Below, piece after piece: positions 16,323 through 24,671 of a stretch of DNA of 64,000 nucleotides. The DNA is from Levilactobacillus brevis ATCC 14869 = DSM 20054 (lineage in GTDB: Bacteria; Bacillota; Bacilli; Lactobacillales; Lactobacillaceae), in assembly GCF_001433855.1 (NCBI RefSeq), contig NZ_AZCP01000003.1, positions 29,719 to 93,718 on the forward strand. The letters run 5' to 3'. Position 1 is the first letter of the stretch; every line of letters starts with the position of its first letter. The position numbers were made by a program, and so were the translations under genes. The notes under the pieces were generated by a model, which was given only the letters and a program-made list of their open reading frames with translations, made no database searches and was not told the DNA's origin.

Positions 16323-18206
16323 ATGGCAAGTGTTCATCACCATAAATTACTCTATAGTTTATTCGTATCCTTATTAGCAGCCGGTAGTGTTACTGCCCTG
16401 CCCGGCTTAGCCGATACCGGGCAAGCGGCCAAGGTCACCACGCAAACCGACAAGTATCGCGTTCCCACCAGCCAACCGGGATTCAAAAAAGTGGCTAAAA
16501 AGTACAAACAAGCCATCCCCATCCAAATCCTCGGCATTAATGACTTACACGGTGGCCTGGAAACCACGGGGAGCGTCACCATCGGGACGAAAACCTATAA
16601 TGATGTGGGAACCGTAGCCCGGTTAAGTGGTTCATTGGACCAGGCGCAAAACCAGTTCAAAAAGAGCCAACACGCCAAAGCGGCCAATACCTTCCGGGTT
16701 GAAGCCGGTGACATGGTCGGCGCCTCGCCGGCTAACTCAACACTGTTAGCCCATGAGTCAACGATGCACGCACTGCGGGCGATGAACTTTCAAATTGGGA
16801 CGTTGGGGAACCATGAATTTGATCACGGTCTGGGTGAATTTAACCGCATTTTGAAAGGCCATAAACCCGCGGCCAGTGCCGATTCCTTGATTAAAAACTA
16901 TCCACATCAGGCCTCAAAGATTAACTTGGTCGTGGCCAATGTGGTTAAGAAGTCTAATCATAAGATTCCATACGGTTACAAGCCCTATACCATTAAAACG
17001 ATTAAGGCCCATGGAAAGACGGCCAAGGTTGGCTTTATCGGTATTGAAACCACCGATCTTCCCCATCTGACTCTGTTGAAAAACTACCAAAACTACCAGG
17101 TTTTGGATGAGGCCAAGACAATTGCAAAATACGACAAGATTTTAAATAAAAAGGGCGTCAAAGCCGTTGTGGTAATGGCTCACACGGGCATTGCCAGCCA
17201 AGATGGTAAAACTGACGGTAGCGCCGTATCTATCCTGAATAAAGTTAATCAATTGGATAAGCAGAATCACGTTGGGCTGTACGTTGCCGGCCATTCTCAC
17301 CAATATGCCAATGCTACGGTAGGCAAAACTCACGTGGTCCAGGCCGTTTACACCGGGAAAGCTTATAACGATACGCAAGGCTATATCAATCCGAAAACGG
17401 GGAAATTTATGCACTTAGAATCCCACGTCTACCCTGTCTTGCCAGCTAAAGCCAATCCCAAGGCTAAGAGTAACGCAAAAGTCGTTGCGATTGTGAAGGA
17501 CGCGGATAAGCGAGTGGCACCAAAGGTTAATGCGGTTATCGGTAAGGCGGCCACACCGGAACCCATCACCGGTCGCAATAACAACAGTAAGACCATGGAA
17601 AATGCCGCCGGAGAATTAGTGGTCGATGCGCAACGTTACGAAGCCCAAAAGGCCGGAACGACACCCGACTTTGCAATGACTAATAACGGTGGTGTTCGTG
17701 CCGATTTGGCGGTCACTAAACAAGGCGATATCACTTGGGGCGCGGCCGTGGCCGTTCAACCATTTGGCAATATTTTACAAGTGGTCGAGATGACGGGCCA
17801 ACAAATTAAGGATGCTCTGAACCAGCAATACGATGAAAACCAAGCCTTTTACCTACAAATCTCGGGCTTGCGTTACACTTATACAGATAATAATGATGCC
17901 AAACAGCCGTACAAGGTCGTTGATATCAAGAAAGACGATGGGACCCCGGTCAGCATGACGGCCACCTATCGCGTGGTGATCAATGATTTCTTGCATGGTG
18001 GTGGTGATAATTTCTACGCTTTCAAGAACACACCGATCAAGGCCTCCATTGGCGCTGATACCGATGTCTTTGTCCAATATTTCAAGGATATGGCGGCGGC
18101 CAACACCCCAATCAAGGCCCCAACTCTGGATCGCAAGATTTATCAGCCGGCTGGTAGCGCGATGGCTACTCACACACAGCCAGTTGAACAGGTGGCATTG
18201 GGATAG
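16323..18206 (+). CDS. Secreted 5'-nucleotidase / UDP-sugar hydrolase family phosphoesterase
   Basis: A 627-residue exported bimetal phosphoesterase. Signal peptide to about residue 36; calcineurin-like metallophosphatase domain with NDLHGG (73-78), GNHEFDHG (about 162-169) and the later GHSHQ; then the C-terminal 5'-nucleotidase domain with NNGGVRADL and the substrate loop GGDNFYAF near residue 560. It releases phosphate from extracellular nucleotides. The C-terminus has no LPXTG, wall-binding or membrane segment, so it should be secreted freely. Start ATG with AGGAGGAG upstream. Confidence 0.92.
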   Translation: MASVHHHKLLYSLFVSLLAAGSVTALPGLADTGQAAKVTTQTDKYRVPTSQPGFKKVAKKYKQAIPIQILGINDLHGGLETTGSVTIGTKTYNDVGTVARLSGSLDQAQNQFKKSQHAKAANTFRVEAGDMVGASPANSTLLAHESTMHALRAMNFQIGTLGNHEFDHGLGEFNRILKGHKPAASADSLIKNYPHQASKINLVVANVVKKSNHKIPYGYKPYTIKTIKAHGKTAKVGFIGIETTDLPHLTLLKNYQNYQVLDEAKTIAKYDKILNKKGVKAVVVMAHTGIASQDGKTDGSAVSILNKVNQLDKQNHVGLYVAGHSHQYANATVGKTHVVQAVYTGKAYNDTQGYINPKTGKFMHLESHVYPVLPAKANPKAKSNAKVVAIVKDADKRVAPKVNAVIGKAATPEPITGRNNNSKTMENAAGELVVDAQRYEAQKAGTTPDFAMTNNGGVRADLAVTKQGDITWGAAVAVQPFGNILQVVEMTGQQIKDALNQQYDENQAFYLQISGLRYTYTDNNDAKQPYKVVDIKKDDGTPVSMTATYRVVINDFLHGGGDNFYAFKNTPIKASIGADTDVFVQYFKDMAAANTPIKAPTLDRKIYQPAGSAMATHTQPVEQVALG

Positions 18207-18263
18207 AACAGGTATATAAAATAAAAATCACCAACCGCAAGAAAACGCGCGGTGGTGGTTGCT

Positions 18264-18306
18264 GAGAAACGGTTGACTGGTCGCTAAGGCTGGTTAGCCG
18301 TTTTTT
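18264..18306 (+). terminator. Intrinsic terminator after the nucleotidase
   Basis: Imperfect stem AACGGTTGACTGG/TGGTTAGCCGTT followed by six T. It can also serve the converging small secreted-protein gene. Confidence 0.65.
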
Positions 18307-18339
18307 GTCGCTTTCAAGTAATGGCTTATACGCGGCACA

Positions 18340-18792
18340 CTAATGTAAAATGGCACCGCCATCTTTAAAATGGTTAACCTTCTTCGCATAATCATACTTA
18401 CTGAAGCCATGCTTTTTATGGTAACTATATCCGGTAGAAGCAAAGGTTTTACCCTTGCGATAAACAGCATAATCCATGTTGCCGCCGAGTACAAACCCAC
18501 TTTTAGCCATGTGGCCTTTAAGTCTGTACAAATGCGTACCGATCTTTTTGTACTTTAAATGTGTTACCAGTTGATCGGGCATATTAGACTCGCTGATATC
18601 AAACTTTTTAGCAGTAAGTGTATAAGCGGGGCCGAATCCCTGAACCGATGAGGTCCGTTTCCCTTGATACTTGCCACGTAACGCCTTAGGTGTCCCTTTG
18701 TGCCAAGTTGCCGCACTAGCCGTTGTCGATACCGTGCCGCCCACTAATAAGACGGTCATCGCCGTCATTGCTAACTTCGCAATTTTTCTCAT
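18340..18792 (-). CDS. Small secreted protein, RG-Y/W family, unknown function
   Basis: A 150-residue exported basic protein. The signal peptide ends near residue 27 (ASA-ATW). The mature N-terminus has P-x-x-LRGKYQG, which recurs as P-x-S-IRGNWYGF in the next protein, so the two are relatives. The rest is beta-rich, Lys/Tyr-rich, with no recognised domain. Ribosome site AGGAGGAAG before the ATG at 18792. One of four small secreted-protein genes between 18.3 and 20.6 kb. Confidence 0.7.
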   Translation of the reverse strand: MRKIAKLAMTAMTVLLVGGTVSTTASAATWHKGTPKALRGKYQGKRTSSVQGFGPAYTLTAKKFDISESNMPDQLVTHLKYKKIGTHLYRLKGHMAKSGFVLGGNMDYAVYRKGKTFASTGYSYHKKHGFSKYDYAKKVNHFKDGGAILH

Positions 18793-19059
18793 GTGCTTCT
18801 TCCTCCTAATTAAAACTGTTGTGCGCTTTCATTAACTAGTTTAGCTGATTTATCGGTTCAATGTAATCGGATTAGGTATTGCCATTCAGACGTTCTTTTT
18901 CCTTGTCGCCTTCCTAAACTACCATGCTGAGAACGCGCAATGATGAATTGAAAGAAGCTTCAAACATGCGCTGGAAAACTCAAGGAAAACGGTTGGTCAT
19001 AGTGGACTTGAAGGGCTTTCAGAGTTACGTATACTAAGGCTAATAAGGAGGCTACATCG

Positions 19060-19629
19060 ATGATACTACATAAAAAGGAATGGCTGCTAGCTCTATTCAC
19101 TGTTACAACAGCGTTGGGACTTGCTGACACTACAGCAAACGCCAAAACTATCTGGTCTTTTGGAAATAAAATGAAGACCGTTCGAACCGCTCCAAAATCT
19201 ATTCGAGGAAATTGGTATGGATTTGGGTACAGTACGGATAAGCATCCCCTCAAACTATCAGTTCGTAAAAAGGGATTCGTTGTCCCGGTTAAAAAACACG
19301 GAAAGACTGTCTCCAAGACTCTAACCTATGTTAAAAACTGGAAAACTGCCTACAAAGGCAAGTTAGTTCCTAGCGTTGACTTGCGAAAGGAAAGTCATGG
19401 GTGGTATTACTTCTCCGTAAACGGTAATCACTGGAACATTTCTGACAACACCTTTTTCACTGGGATGATTCAACCAGTCAAGTACAAGCACACCACTGCA
19501 TTGGCATATTATCCAATCACAATCGAAAAAAAGGGAAAAGTATTGCTACTAACGAAGAAAAAATACAACCATCCCGTCTACATGTCCACTAAACATCTAA
19601 CCATTGTGAATCTATATGGTGGTAAATAG
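19060..19629 (+). CDS. Small secreted protein, RG-Y/W family, unknown function
   Basis: A 189-residue exported basic protein with a signal peptide (cut near ANA-K, residue 29) and a mature start containing P-x-S-IRGNWYGFG. The beta-rich body has alternating basic and aromatic residues. It is followed after 33 bp by another small secreted protein on the same strand, and that one by a third, so 19060-20608 is likely one operon. AAGGAGG precedes the ATG. No domain recognised. Confidence 0.72.
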   Translation: MILHKKEWLLALFTVTTALGLADTTANAKTIWSFGNKMKTVRTAPKSIRGNWYGFGYSTDKHPLKLSVRKKGFVVPVKKHGKTVSKTLTYVKNWKTAYKGKLVPSVDLRKESHGWYYFSVNGNHWNISDNTFFTGMIQPVKYKHTTALAYYPITIEKKGKVLLLTKKKYNHPVYMSTKHLTIVNLYGGK

Positions 19630-19662
19630 TCGACTGGATACTTCGAACTATCAGGAGAAATA

Positions 19663-20178
19663 ATGATGAAAAAACACTTAAAAAATCTGATTTTACTGGT
19701 CGCATCGGCTGGCCTATTTGCTAGTATCACGCCAACCATGACGGCCAACGCCAAAACGAAATACTATACCAATCCCTATACCCTACGTCACCATAAATAC
19801 TGGTACTCTTGCCAACAAGATTATAATGGTAATTGGAATTATAGCCGACTTCATTTCGCCAAACACAGCGTCTTTTTTGCTACTAAGACCAACCGCAAGG
19901 GTAACTGGCACCACAGCCATATCCGAGCGAAATACTACTTCGTTCGTAAACATAACGGTTGGTATACGTTTGGCACTCGAAATAGTGACGATGTCTATCA
20001 CGTCAAGCCAAGCTGGCGGTATATGAACAATCATAAACATTGGACTTTAGGTGAATTTGACCCATCCAACAATGACGGTGGCTATCAGATCAATCCCCCA
20101 TACACGGTCTGGTCATACACCACCTTCATGACTAAAGATGGTTGGTATTATACGCTCAATCATTTACCAAATTTCTAG
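19663..20178 (+). CDS. Small secreted protein, unknown function
   Basis: A 171-residue exported protein, signal peptide to about residue 29 (ANA-K), mature region very rich in Tyr, Trp, His and Asn. The start of the mature part has TLRHHKYWYSCQQ, similar to TIRHHTWYRLTDG in the next gene, so it is a relative of that gene product. Two ATGs (19663, 19666); both are usable. It ends 10 bp before the next start. Confidence 0.72.
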   Translation: MMKKHLKNLILLVASAGLFASITPTMTANAKTKYYTNPYTLRHHKYWYSCQQDYNGNWNYSRLHFAKHSVFFATKTNRKGNWHHSHIRAKYYFVRKHNGWYTFGTRNSDDVYHVKPSWRYMNNHKHWTLGEFDPSNNDGGYQINPPYTVWSYTTFMTKDGWYYTLNHLPNF

Positions 20179-20188
20179 GAGGCCCACT

Positions 20189-20608
20189 ATGCGTAAAGTA
20201 AGCTCATTAATCGCGCTGTCTCTGGCGGCCGTGACACTATCACCACTTGTACTACCGACCACGGCCAGTGCCAAAATAACTTATCTTCCCAGCACCATTC
20301 GCCATCATACTTGGTATCGACTAACCGATGGCGCCCAAGGTGGCTTTCATGACAAGACTCAGGTTAAGGGAAATAAGCTACACTTAAGAACTGCTGCTGG
20401 AAACGCCCAATGGTATTTCACCGGTCTTAAACGACACAGTAAGACTATCTATTACGGCCGTCTGCATTACTCAAAAAAGGCTTCACAACCGGTAAAAGTC
20501 AAAATATTTAGTACCAAACATTTCGATATCGTGCCCAAACATATACACGGTCTCAAGGGAAACTACACCGGAAATGAGCAATACGGCGCAACCATTTTCA
20601 AACGGTGA
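20189..20608 (+). CDS. Small secreted protein, unknown function
   Basis: A 139-residue exported protein with a signal peptide (ASA-K near residue 28) and the mature motif TIRHHTWYRL. The start is the ATG at 20189, which has TAGGAGG 7 nt upstream; the open frame extends further up but overlaps the previous gene. Last gene of the probable three-gene operon; an intrinsic terminator follows. Confidence 0.75.
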   Translation: MRKVSSLIALSLAAVTLSPLVLPTTASAKITYLPSTIRHHTWYRLTDGAQGGFHDKTQVKGNKLHLRTAAGNAQWYFTGLKRHSKTIYYGRLHYSKKASQPVKVKIFSTKHFDIVPKHIHGLKGNYTGNEQYGATIFKR

Positions 20609-20637
20609 GACTTAGTTACCAATATCGCGTTCAAAGC

Positions 20638-20682
20638 AAAGAGCCAACAAGTGGCGTTATCGTCCGCTTGTTGGCTCTTTGT
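20638..20682 (+). terminator. Intrinsic terminator of the small secreted-protein operon
   Basis: Near-perfect 17-19-bp stem with arms AAAGAGCCAACAAG and CTTGTTGGCTCTTT at its base; ends in TTT. Confidence 0.8.
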
Positions 20683-20703
20683 GTTGGTTTGGATTCTTCT
20701 TTT

Positions 20704-20721
20704 ACATCGCTTATGATACGA
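20704..20721. repeat. Possible left att-like repeat of the rlmH-linked insertion
   Basis: ACATCGCTTATGATACGA matches the rlmH 3'-end sequence GCATCACTTGTGATATGG (23653-23670, same orientation) at 13 of 18 positions, all differences being transitions. Together they bracket the AT-rich 878-codon gene. Could be chance (see findings). Confidence 0.35.
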
Positions 20722-20928
20722 AGACCCATAACAGCATCTCAACGTTCTATAAGTATACACAGCTGGGTACCACACAATCATACTAACTGAATAGGTACTT
20801 CCATGACATAATGACTTTCAAATGAATCAATCAGATTTACGACATAGGATCAGAACCCCCGACATTTTATAACTGACCGCAAAATCGACGCGATATGAAT
20901 GCAAGAACTCACCCCCCATAGAAAGCCA
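20722..20928. other. Non-coding gap downstream of the AT-rich gene
   Basis: About 200 bp without a credible gene or hairpin. Confidence 0.4.
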
Positions 20929-23565
20929 TTAATTCTTTCTAATTTCAGAAGCCATGTGTCGTATTCTCCAATCATTATCTGAACTAAATGTTTTAATTAT
21001 ATCTTGGAAGTTTTCCGTTGTTACATATTTTTTATACCGCATAAGAGTTGTTATTACTTTAGCACGTACTTCAATCGACTCAGAAGTATGTAGTCCTAAT
21101 ATTCTCTCTAACATATCCACTTGATTCTCACAAAAGAGTAGGTAAATGGCAAGTGGGATTACCTCTAAAGTAATTTCTGCATTGTTTGAATTCAGCCAAA
21201 TTTTAATATAATCATACCTAGCCTTATTACCACTTATATCTCTTTCTATTGCTAGTATGCAAGCCTTAACCGTATACTTATTTGAATTTGCATATACATT
21301 TAGCCATACACTATCGTTAGATAATAATGTGTAATTAATAATTAATAATAAACTATTAATGTCACGATACGTTCTAGCAAATGTCTCTATACTCGTAGCT
21401 TTTTTAGCTGATTCTGATAAATAGATGTTCCCAACGTTTTTAAAATATTCTGGGACGTTTAAGTTATTTAAATAAATCTTTTCCAAAAGTTCAACCATAA
21501 CTTCCAATACACCTAGTATGATTGAAAGACTTGTTCCCGTAACAGCCTTCTTTAACAGATCAACTAAAATTACTGTTGCTTTATTAATATCATTCTGTGA
21601 TAACTCAAAACCAATAATCGCTGATTCCAGGCACCAAATATTTTTATTTCCCCCAAGAGATATCCCACTTTGTTTTGACTCCTCAATGTCTTTTTCTAAT
21701 GTGCTTTTTAGACCCACTAGGTAATCCTCCGAAAAATTCCCACCATCTAACAATAATCTAAGATTAAAAGTCATAGCCAATGAATGTTCCCTTACACTAT
21801 TGAGAAGATCAGGATTATTAAGTTCTCTTATTGCTGGTGCAACTAAACTGAAATCACCAAATGGTAATTCTTTAGGAGCCATCTCAGCTAATTCTTTTAC
21901 TCTGCTACTGAATGTTAACGTATCATATTCATTTACATTATGGGAAACAAGTATTCTGGGAATATAACCTAGATCTATAGGACTTATATGACTCTTCTTC
22001 ATAATTTTATATGTTAATTCTATAACTTGATTTGGTTTTAGTCTTTTTGAAAGTACTACCAAAGCTGCACCTACACCAATAATGTTTGTATCATCTTTAT
22101 CTTCAAGAATAGAGTAGATAAACCGAACTGCCTTATCAAAATTACCCTGATTAACCTGTTGGCCCCAATTTTTAATGAACTCAAGCCTGCCCGAAATATT
22201 ATTTATGCAATACTTCGAATCAAAAATGGAAAACATGTCATCAATTTCATGGTTAAATTGAGAAAACAATAAACGCTTATTTTTATCAAATAGTTTAATC
22301 CCGACTTCAGTTTGCCCATTTAAAAAATATAATCTGATCGCCTGTATAACCAAATACGGATCCTCAAACTCTAAACCGTATTTACTAAGTACATCTGCCA
22401 ATAATCGTCTTGTACCTTTAATATGCGTTGCAGAACCAAAAATTAATGCAATAAAAAAGTAGTCTTGTAACTTTCCCACAATAACTGGCAAAGAGCTACC
22501 AAAATTCACAGTATCAGGAGACTGTAAATTATACTTCTGCATTTCATTATCTAATTCCTGCAATGCTTCCGATTTAAATCTATCTAGTACCGGATAAACC
22601 AGGATATTTGATCTATTTTCAATTCTCTTTTGAATCTTAGCACTTTCATCATACTGATTGGAATTAAAATATAAGTTTCTGCAATCAATCAACAAATCAT
22701 CGACTAACCATTCTGGTACCTTTTTTTTACCATCATCCAAATTCTGTAATACATTACTTTCTATTGTCGTTGCTAGTTCATAATTTCTATCCATATTATT
22801 CAAAAATGATCTCCATCTTTCTTGAATAATAGGTAAAAATTCACCTAAGCTTTTTTCACTCTTAACAAAATTGATATACTCCTGAACACTTGGTAAATCT
22901 GAACCCTGTAGTAACCAGTTAATGGACTTCAACCCAAACTCATTATCCTTAATGTCAATATGTTTTTGAAATAAGGTATCATACAGATTATCTTTATTCT
23001 TTTCAAATAAGCTAAGTGTACTAGTGAAATTAACATTACTATTGTTAGTTCCCACAATCTTTGAATACTTTGCTTTTCCTTCAACATCTACAACATATCG
23101 TGAGCGTATTTCATCAAGTGTATCTCGTAGAATATTATTACCATTAAAATCTAATAAATTAGTTTCATTAAATGTTTCTCTGTTATCAGCTATCAATTCA
23201 TTTTTAAAATGCTTGGCATCCATTGTTACCTTTGGATCAATCGCATTGCCATCTATAGTGCTTAAAGTCTTATCAAAATACACAAGCAGAGGAACTTTTA
23301 ATTCTAACGCTCTTTGGTACTCAGCGTAGGTACCTGATCTTATCACTGATCCAACCAGAAGAATTACTAAATTGGAATTAGTAACTTCATTTAAAAATAC
23401 ACTCTCTGGATCACGTGTTGCAGCCCTATTTTCAATTTCAAACACTTTCAATAACGGATTAGATTCTAATAATATTTTCAAGTTTCTACGAATATCAAGC
23501 CAATGTATTCCATGTTCGTCATTCATAGATGAACTAATAAACACTCTAATCTTTTCGTTATCCAT
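20929..23565 (-). CDS. Large protein with DUF4062/TIR-like N-terminus and helical repeats; candidate defence gene
   Basis: An 878-residue cytoplasmic protein, not assignable to a named family. Residues 6-100 show a Rossmann/TIR-like pattern seen in DUF4062: RVFISSSMNDE at the start, a VILLVGSVIRSG strand-loop, then AEYQRALELKVPLLVYF with the conserved Glu at about 82. The remaining ~700 residues are almost all helical, with many Leu/Ile/Asn, and could be TPR/HEAT-like repeats; the end (RAKVITTLMRYKK..., DWRIRHMASEIRK) is HEAT-like. I see no Walker A, so it is not a STAND ATPase. Base composition is strikingly AT-rich (17 G/C in 60 bases at 21001-21060) against its neighbours. It sits directly downstream of rlmH with no partner gene. 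Start: ATG at 23565 with GGGGGG upstream. Confidence 0.65.
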   Translation of the reverse strand: MDNEKIRVFISSSMNDEHGIHWLDIRRNLKILLESNPLLKVFEIENRAATRDPESVFLNEVTNSNLVILLVGSVIRSGTYAEYQRALELKVPLLVYFDKTLSTIDGNAIDPKVTMDAKHFKNELIADNRETFNETNLLDFNGNNILRDTLDEIRSRYVVDVEGKAKYSKIVGTNNSNVNFTSTLSLFEKNKDNLYDTLFQKHIDIKDNEFGLKSINWLLQGSDLPSVQEYINFVKSEKSLGEFLPIIQERWRSFLNNMDRNYELATTIESNVLQNLDDGKKKVPEWLVDDLLIDCRNLYFNSNQYDESAKIQKRIENRSNILVYPVLDRFKSEALQELDNEMQKYNLQSPDTVNFGSSLPVIVGKLQDYFFIALIFGSATHIKGTRRLLADVLSKYGLEFEDPYLVIQAIRLYFLNGQTEVGIKLFDKNKRLLFSQFNHEIDDMFSIFDSKYCINNISGRLEFIKNWGQQVNQGNFDKAVRFIYSILEDKDDTNIIGVGAALVVLSKRLKPNQVIELTYKIMKKSHISPIDLGYIPRILVSHNVNEYDTLTFSSRVKELAEMAPKELPFGDFSLVAPAIRELNNPDLLNSVREHSLAMTFNLRLLLDGGNFSEDYLVGLKSTLEKDIEESKQSGISLGGNKNIWCLESAIIGFELSQNDINKATVILVDLLKKAVTGTSLSIILGVLEVMVELLEKIYLNNLNVPEYFKNVGNIYLSESAKKATSIETFARTYRDINSLLLIINYTLLSNDSVWLNVYANSNKYTVKACILAIERDISGNKARYDYIKIWLNSNNAEITLEVIPLAIYLLFCENQVDMLERILGLHTSESIEVRAKVITTLMRYKKYVTTENFQDIIKTFSSDNDWRIRHMASEIRKN

Positions 23566-23615
23566 ATTCAACCCCCCAAAAAATTACAATTTATTTCAGC
23601 ATTCACCAATTATAA

Positions 23616-23631
23616 GCGGTTATTTGTGATG
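23616..23631. repeat. att-like repeat beside rlmH
   Basis: The minus-strand reading CATCACAAATAACCGC resembles the rlmH 3' end (ATCACAA core shared with 23653-23670) and looks like a second, alternative rlmH tail (CAC AAA TAA). It lies 25 bp downstream of the rlmH stop. Confidence 0.4.
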
Positions 23632-23652
23632 TGATACACAAGCGCATCTATC

Positions 23653-23670
23653 GCATCACTTGTGATATGG
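23653..23670. other. rlmH 3'-end insertion hot-spot sequence
   Basis: The last codons of rlmH (Tyr-His-Lys-stop, TATCACAAGTGATGCG on the minus strand) match the conserved sequence used as attB by staphylococcal SCC elements as I remember it. Confidence 0.45.
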
Positions 23671-24135
23671 ACTCCCCTCATTAATCATAAATGCCCGATA
23701 CACCTGCTCCGTCAGCACCAGCCGCATCAACTGGTGAGGCAGGGTGAACTTACCAAAGGAAATCTGCGTGTCGGCACGCTTCAAGACGGCTGGAGTCAAC
23801 CCCAGCGAGCCGCCAATCACGAACGTAATATCCGAGTGACCGTACGTGGTTAGATCCTTAATTTCCTTGGCGAATGCCTCCGACGAGCGTTCCTTGCCCA
23901 AAATCGCCAGCGCATACACGTACTCGCGGTCCTTGATCTTCGCCAGTATTCGCTCCCCTTCCTCTGCCATTACCCGATCCATTTCCGCTTGCGATAAATT
24001 CTCCGGCGCCTTTTCATCTGGCACCTCCACTATTGAAAATTTACAGAAACGCGACAGCCGTTTGGCATACTCCGCAATCCCCTGTTTGAAATACTTTTCC
24101 TTGAGTTTACCCACAACCACAAATTTAATGTTCAT
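23656..24135 (-). CDS. rlmH: 23S rRNA (pseudouridine1915-N3)-methyltransferase RlmH
   Basis: A 159-residue SPOUT-class methyltransferase that methylates pseudouridine 1915 in helix 69 of 23S rRNA, on assembled 70S ribosomes. Start [12 protein letters not shown], the SAM-binding trefoil-knot segment (FVIGGSLGL at about residues 101-109), and the conserved end [18 protein letters not shown]...YHK. The start is the ATG at 24135 with AGGAGG 6 nt upstream. Length is normal. Its 3' end is a known integration hot spot in staphylococci, and a foreign-looking gene follows. Confidence 0.97.
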   Translation of the reverse strand: MNIKFVVVGKLKEKYFKQGIAEYAKRLSRFCKFSIVEVPDEKAPENLSQAEMDRVMAEEGERILAKIKDREYVYALAILGKERSSEAFAKEIKDLTTYGHSDITFVIGGSLGLTPAVLKRADTQISFGKFTLPHQLMRLVLTEQVYRAFMINEGSPYHK

Positions 24136-24156
24136 AATTAGCCTCCTATGCACAGC

Positions 24157-24482
24157 TTATCCACAAAGTTATCCACAGGTGGATAAGCCGTTTTCCTAGA
24201 TATAGTGGTTTCATTGGCCCGACCCACTACATTTATTTTTTCTTAAAATGTCAATGATTTTTTAGTTATCCACAAGACACAGACAAAACGCGCGTTCGTT
24301 CTGTCCGCTTACAAACCCTACGGTGACAGTCTTTTCGTCCACAATAGCGATCAATACTTTTATTATCCACAGTTATCCCCAATACCTGTGGATAACTTTT
24401 GCACCGGTTCCATTCCCGGTTTCACCCTGTTCATAACTTTTCTCCCATTTTGTGGCCAAAGTTATTCCCTGAGTTATCCACA
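24157..24482. promoter_or_regulatory. DnaA-box cluster upstream of rlmH
   Basis: Perfect TTATCCACA boxes on the plus strand at 24157-24165, 24169-24177, 24266-24274, 24363-24371 and 24474-24482, and on the minus strand at 24387-24395; one-mismatch boxes at 24178-24186 and 24373-24381. Eight boxes in about 325 bp of otherwise non-coding DNA. Bacillus subtilis has a DnaA-box cluster at the equivalent place (yydA, the rlmH gene), one of the sites that titrate DnaA. Confidence 0.88.
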
Positions 24483-24624
24483 GCCTTGCACCTATCTTTT
24501 TTATCGCCTGAATTACTACTCCCAATTTATACCGGTTCGTTCGGCCTTATCCGCCAAGCTGGCGCTTTCATCCCGCTTAATGCCGCCATAAATTTCGGCT
24601 TTTCACTAAACAGTTTATCATACT
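24483..24624. other. Non-coding gap
   Basis: No gene, box or clear hairpin is visible between the last DnaA box and the htrA terminator. Confidence 0.4.
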
Positions 24625-24661
24625 AAAAAAGCGACCGCAGGAAAATTCCCACGGTCGCTTT
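24625..24661. terminator. Intrinsic terminator after htrA
   Basis: AAAGCGACCG/CGGTCGCTTT stem with T-rich flank on the minus strand (TTTTTTAG); symmetrical enough to act both ways. Confidence 0.82.
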
Positions 24662-24671
24662 CATTTAGCGC

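Noticed and set aside
17853-18219. Frames on both strands over the 3' end of the nucleotidase gene
   Set aside because: They are out-of-frame readings of the conserved C-terminal nucleotidase domain.
20929-23565. STAND/Avs-type NTPase defence protein
   Set aside because: No Walker A (GxxxxGKS/T) or Walker B motif is visible in the 878 residues.
23616-23670. A complete SCC-type element
   Set aside because: There is no ccr recombinase and the outer repeat is weak; only an att-like pattern can be claimed.
24136-24500. The DnaA-box cluster as the replication origin itself
   Set aside because: No dnaA or dnaN gene is adjacent and no AT-rich unwinding region was evident; the titration-type cluster seen at Bacillus yydA is the better parallel.
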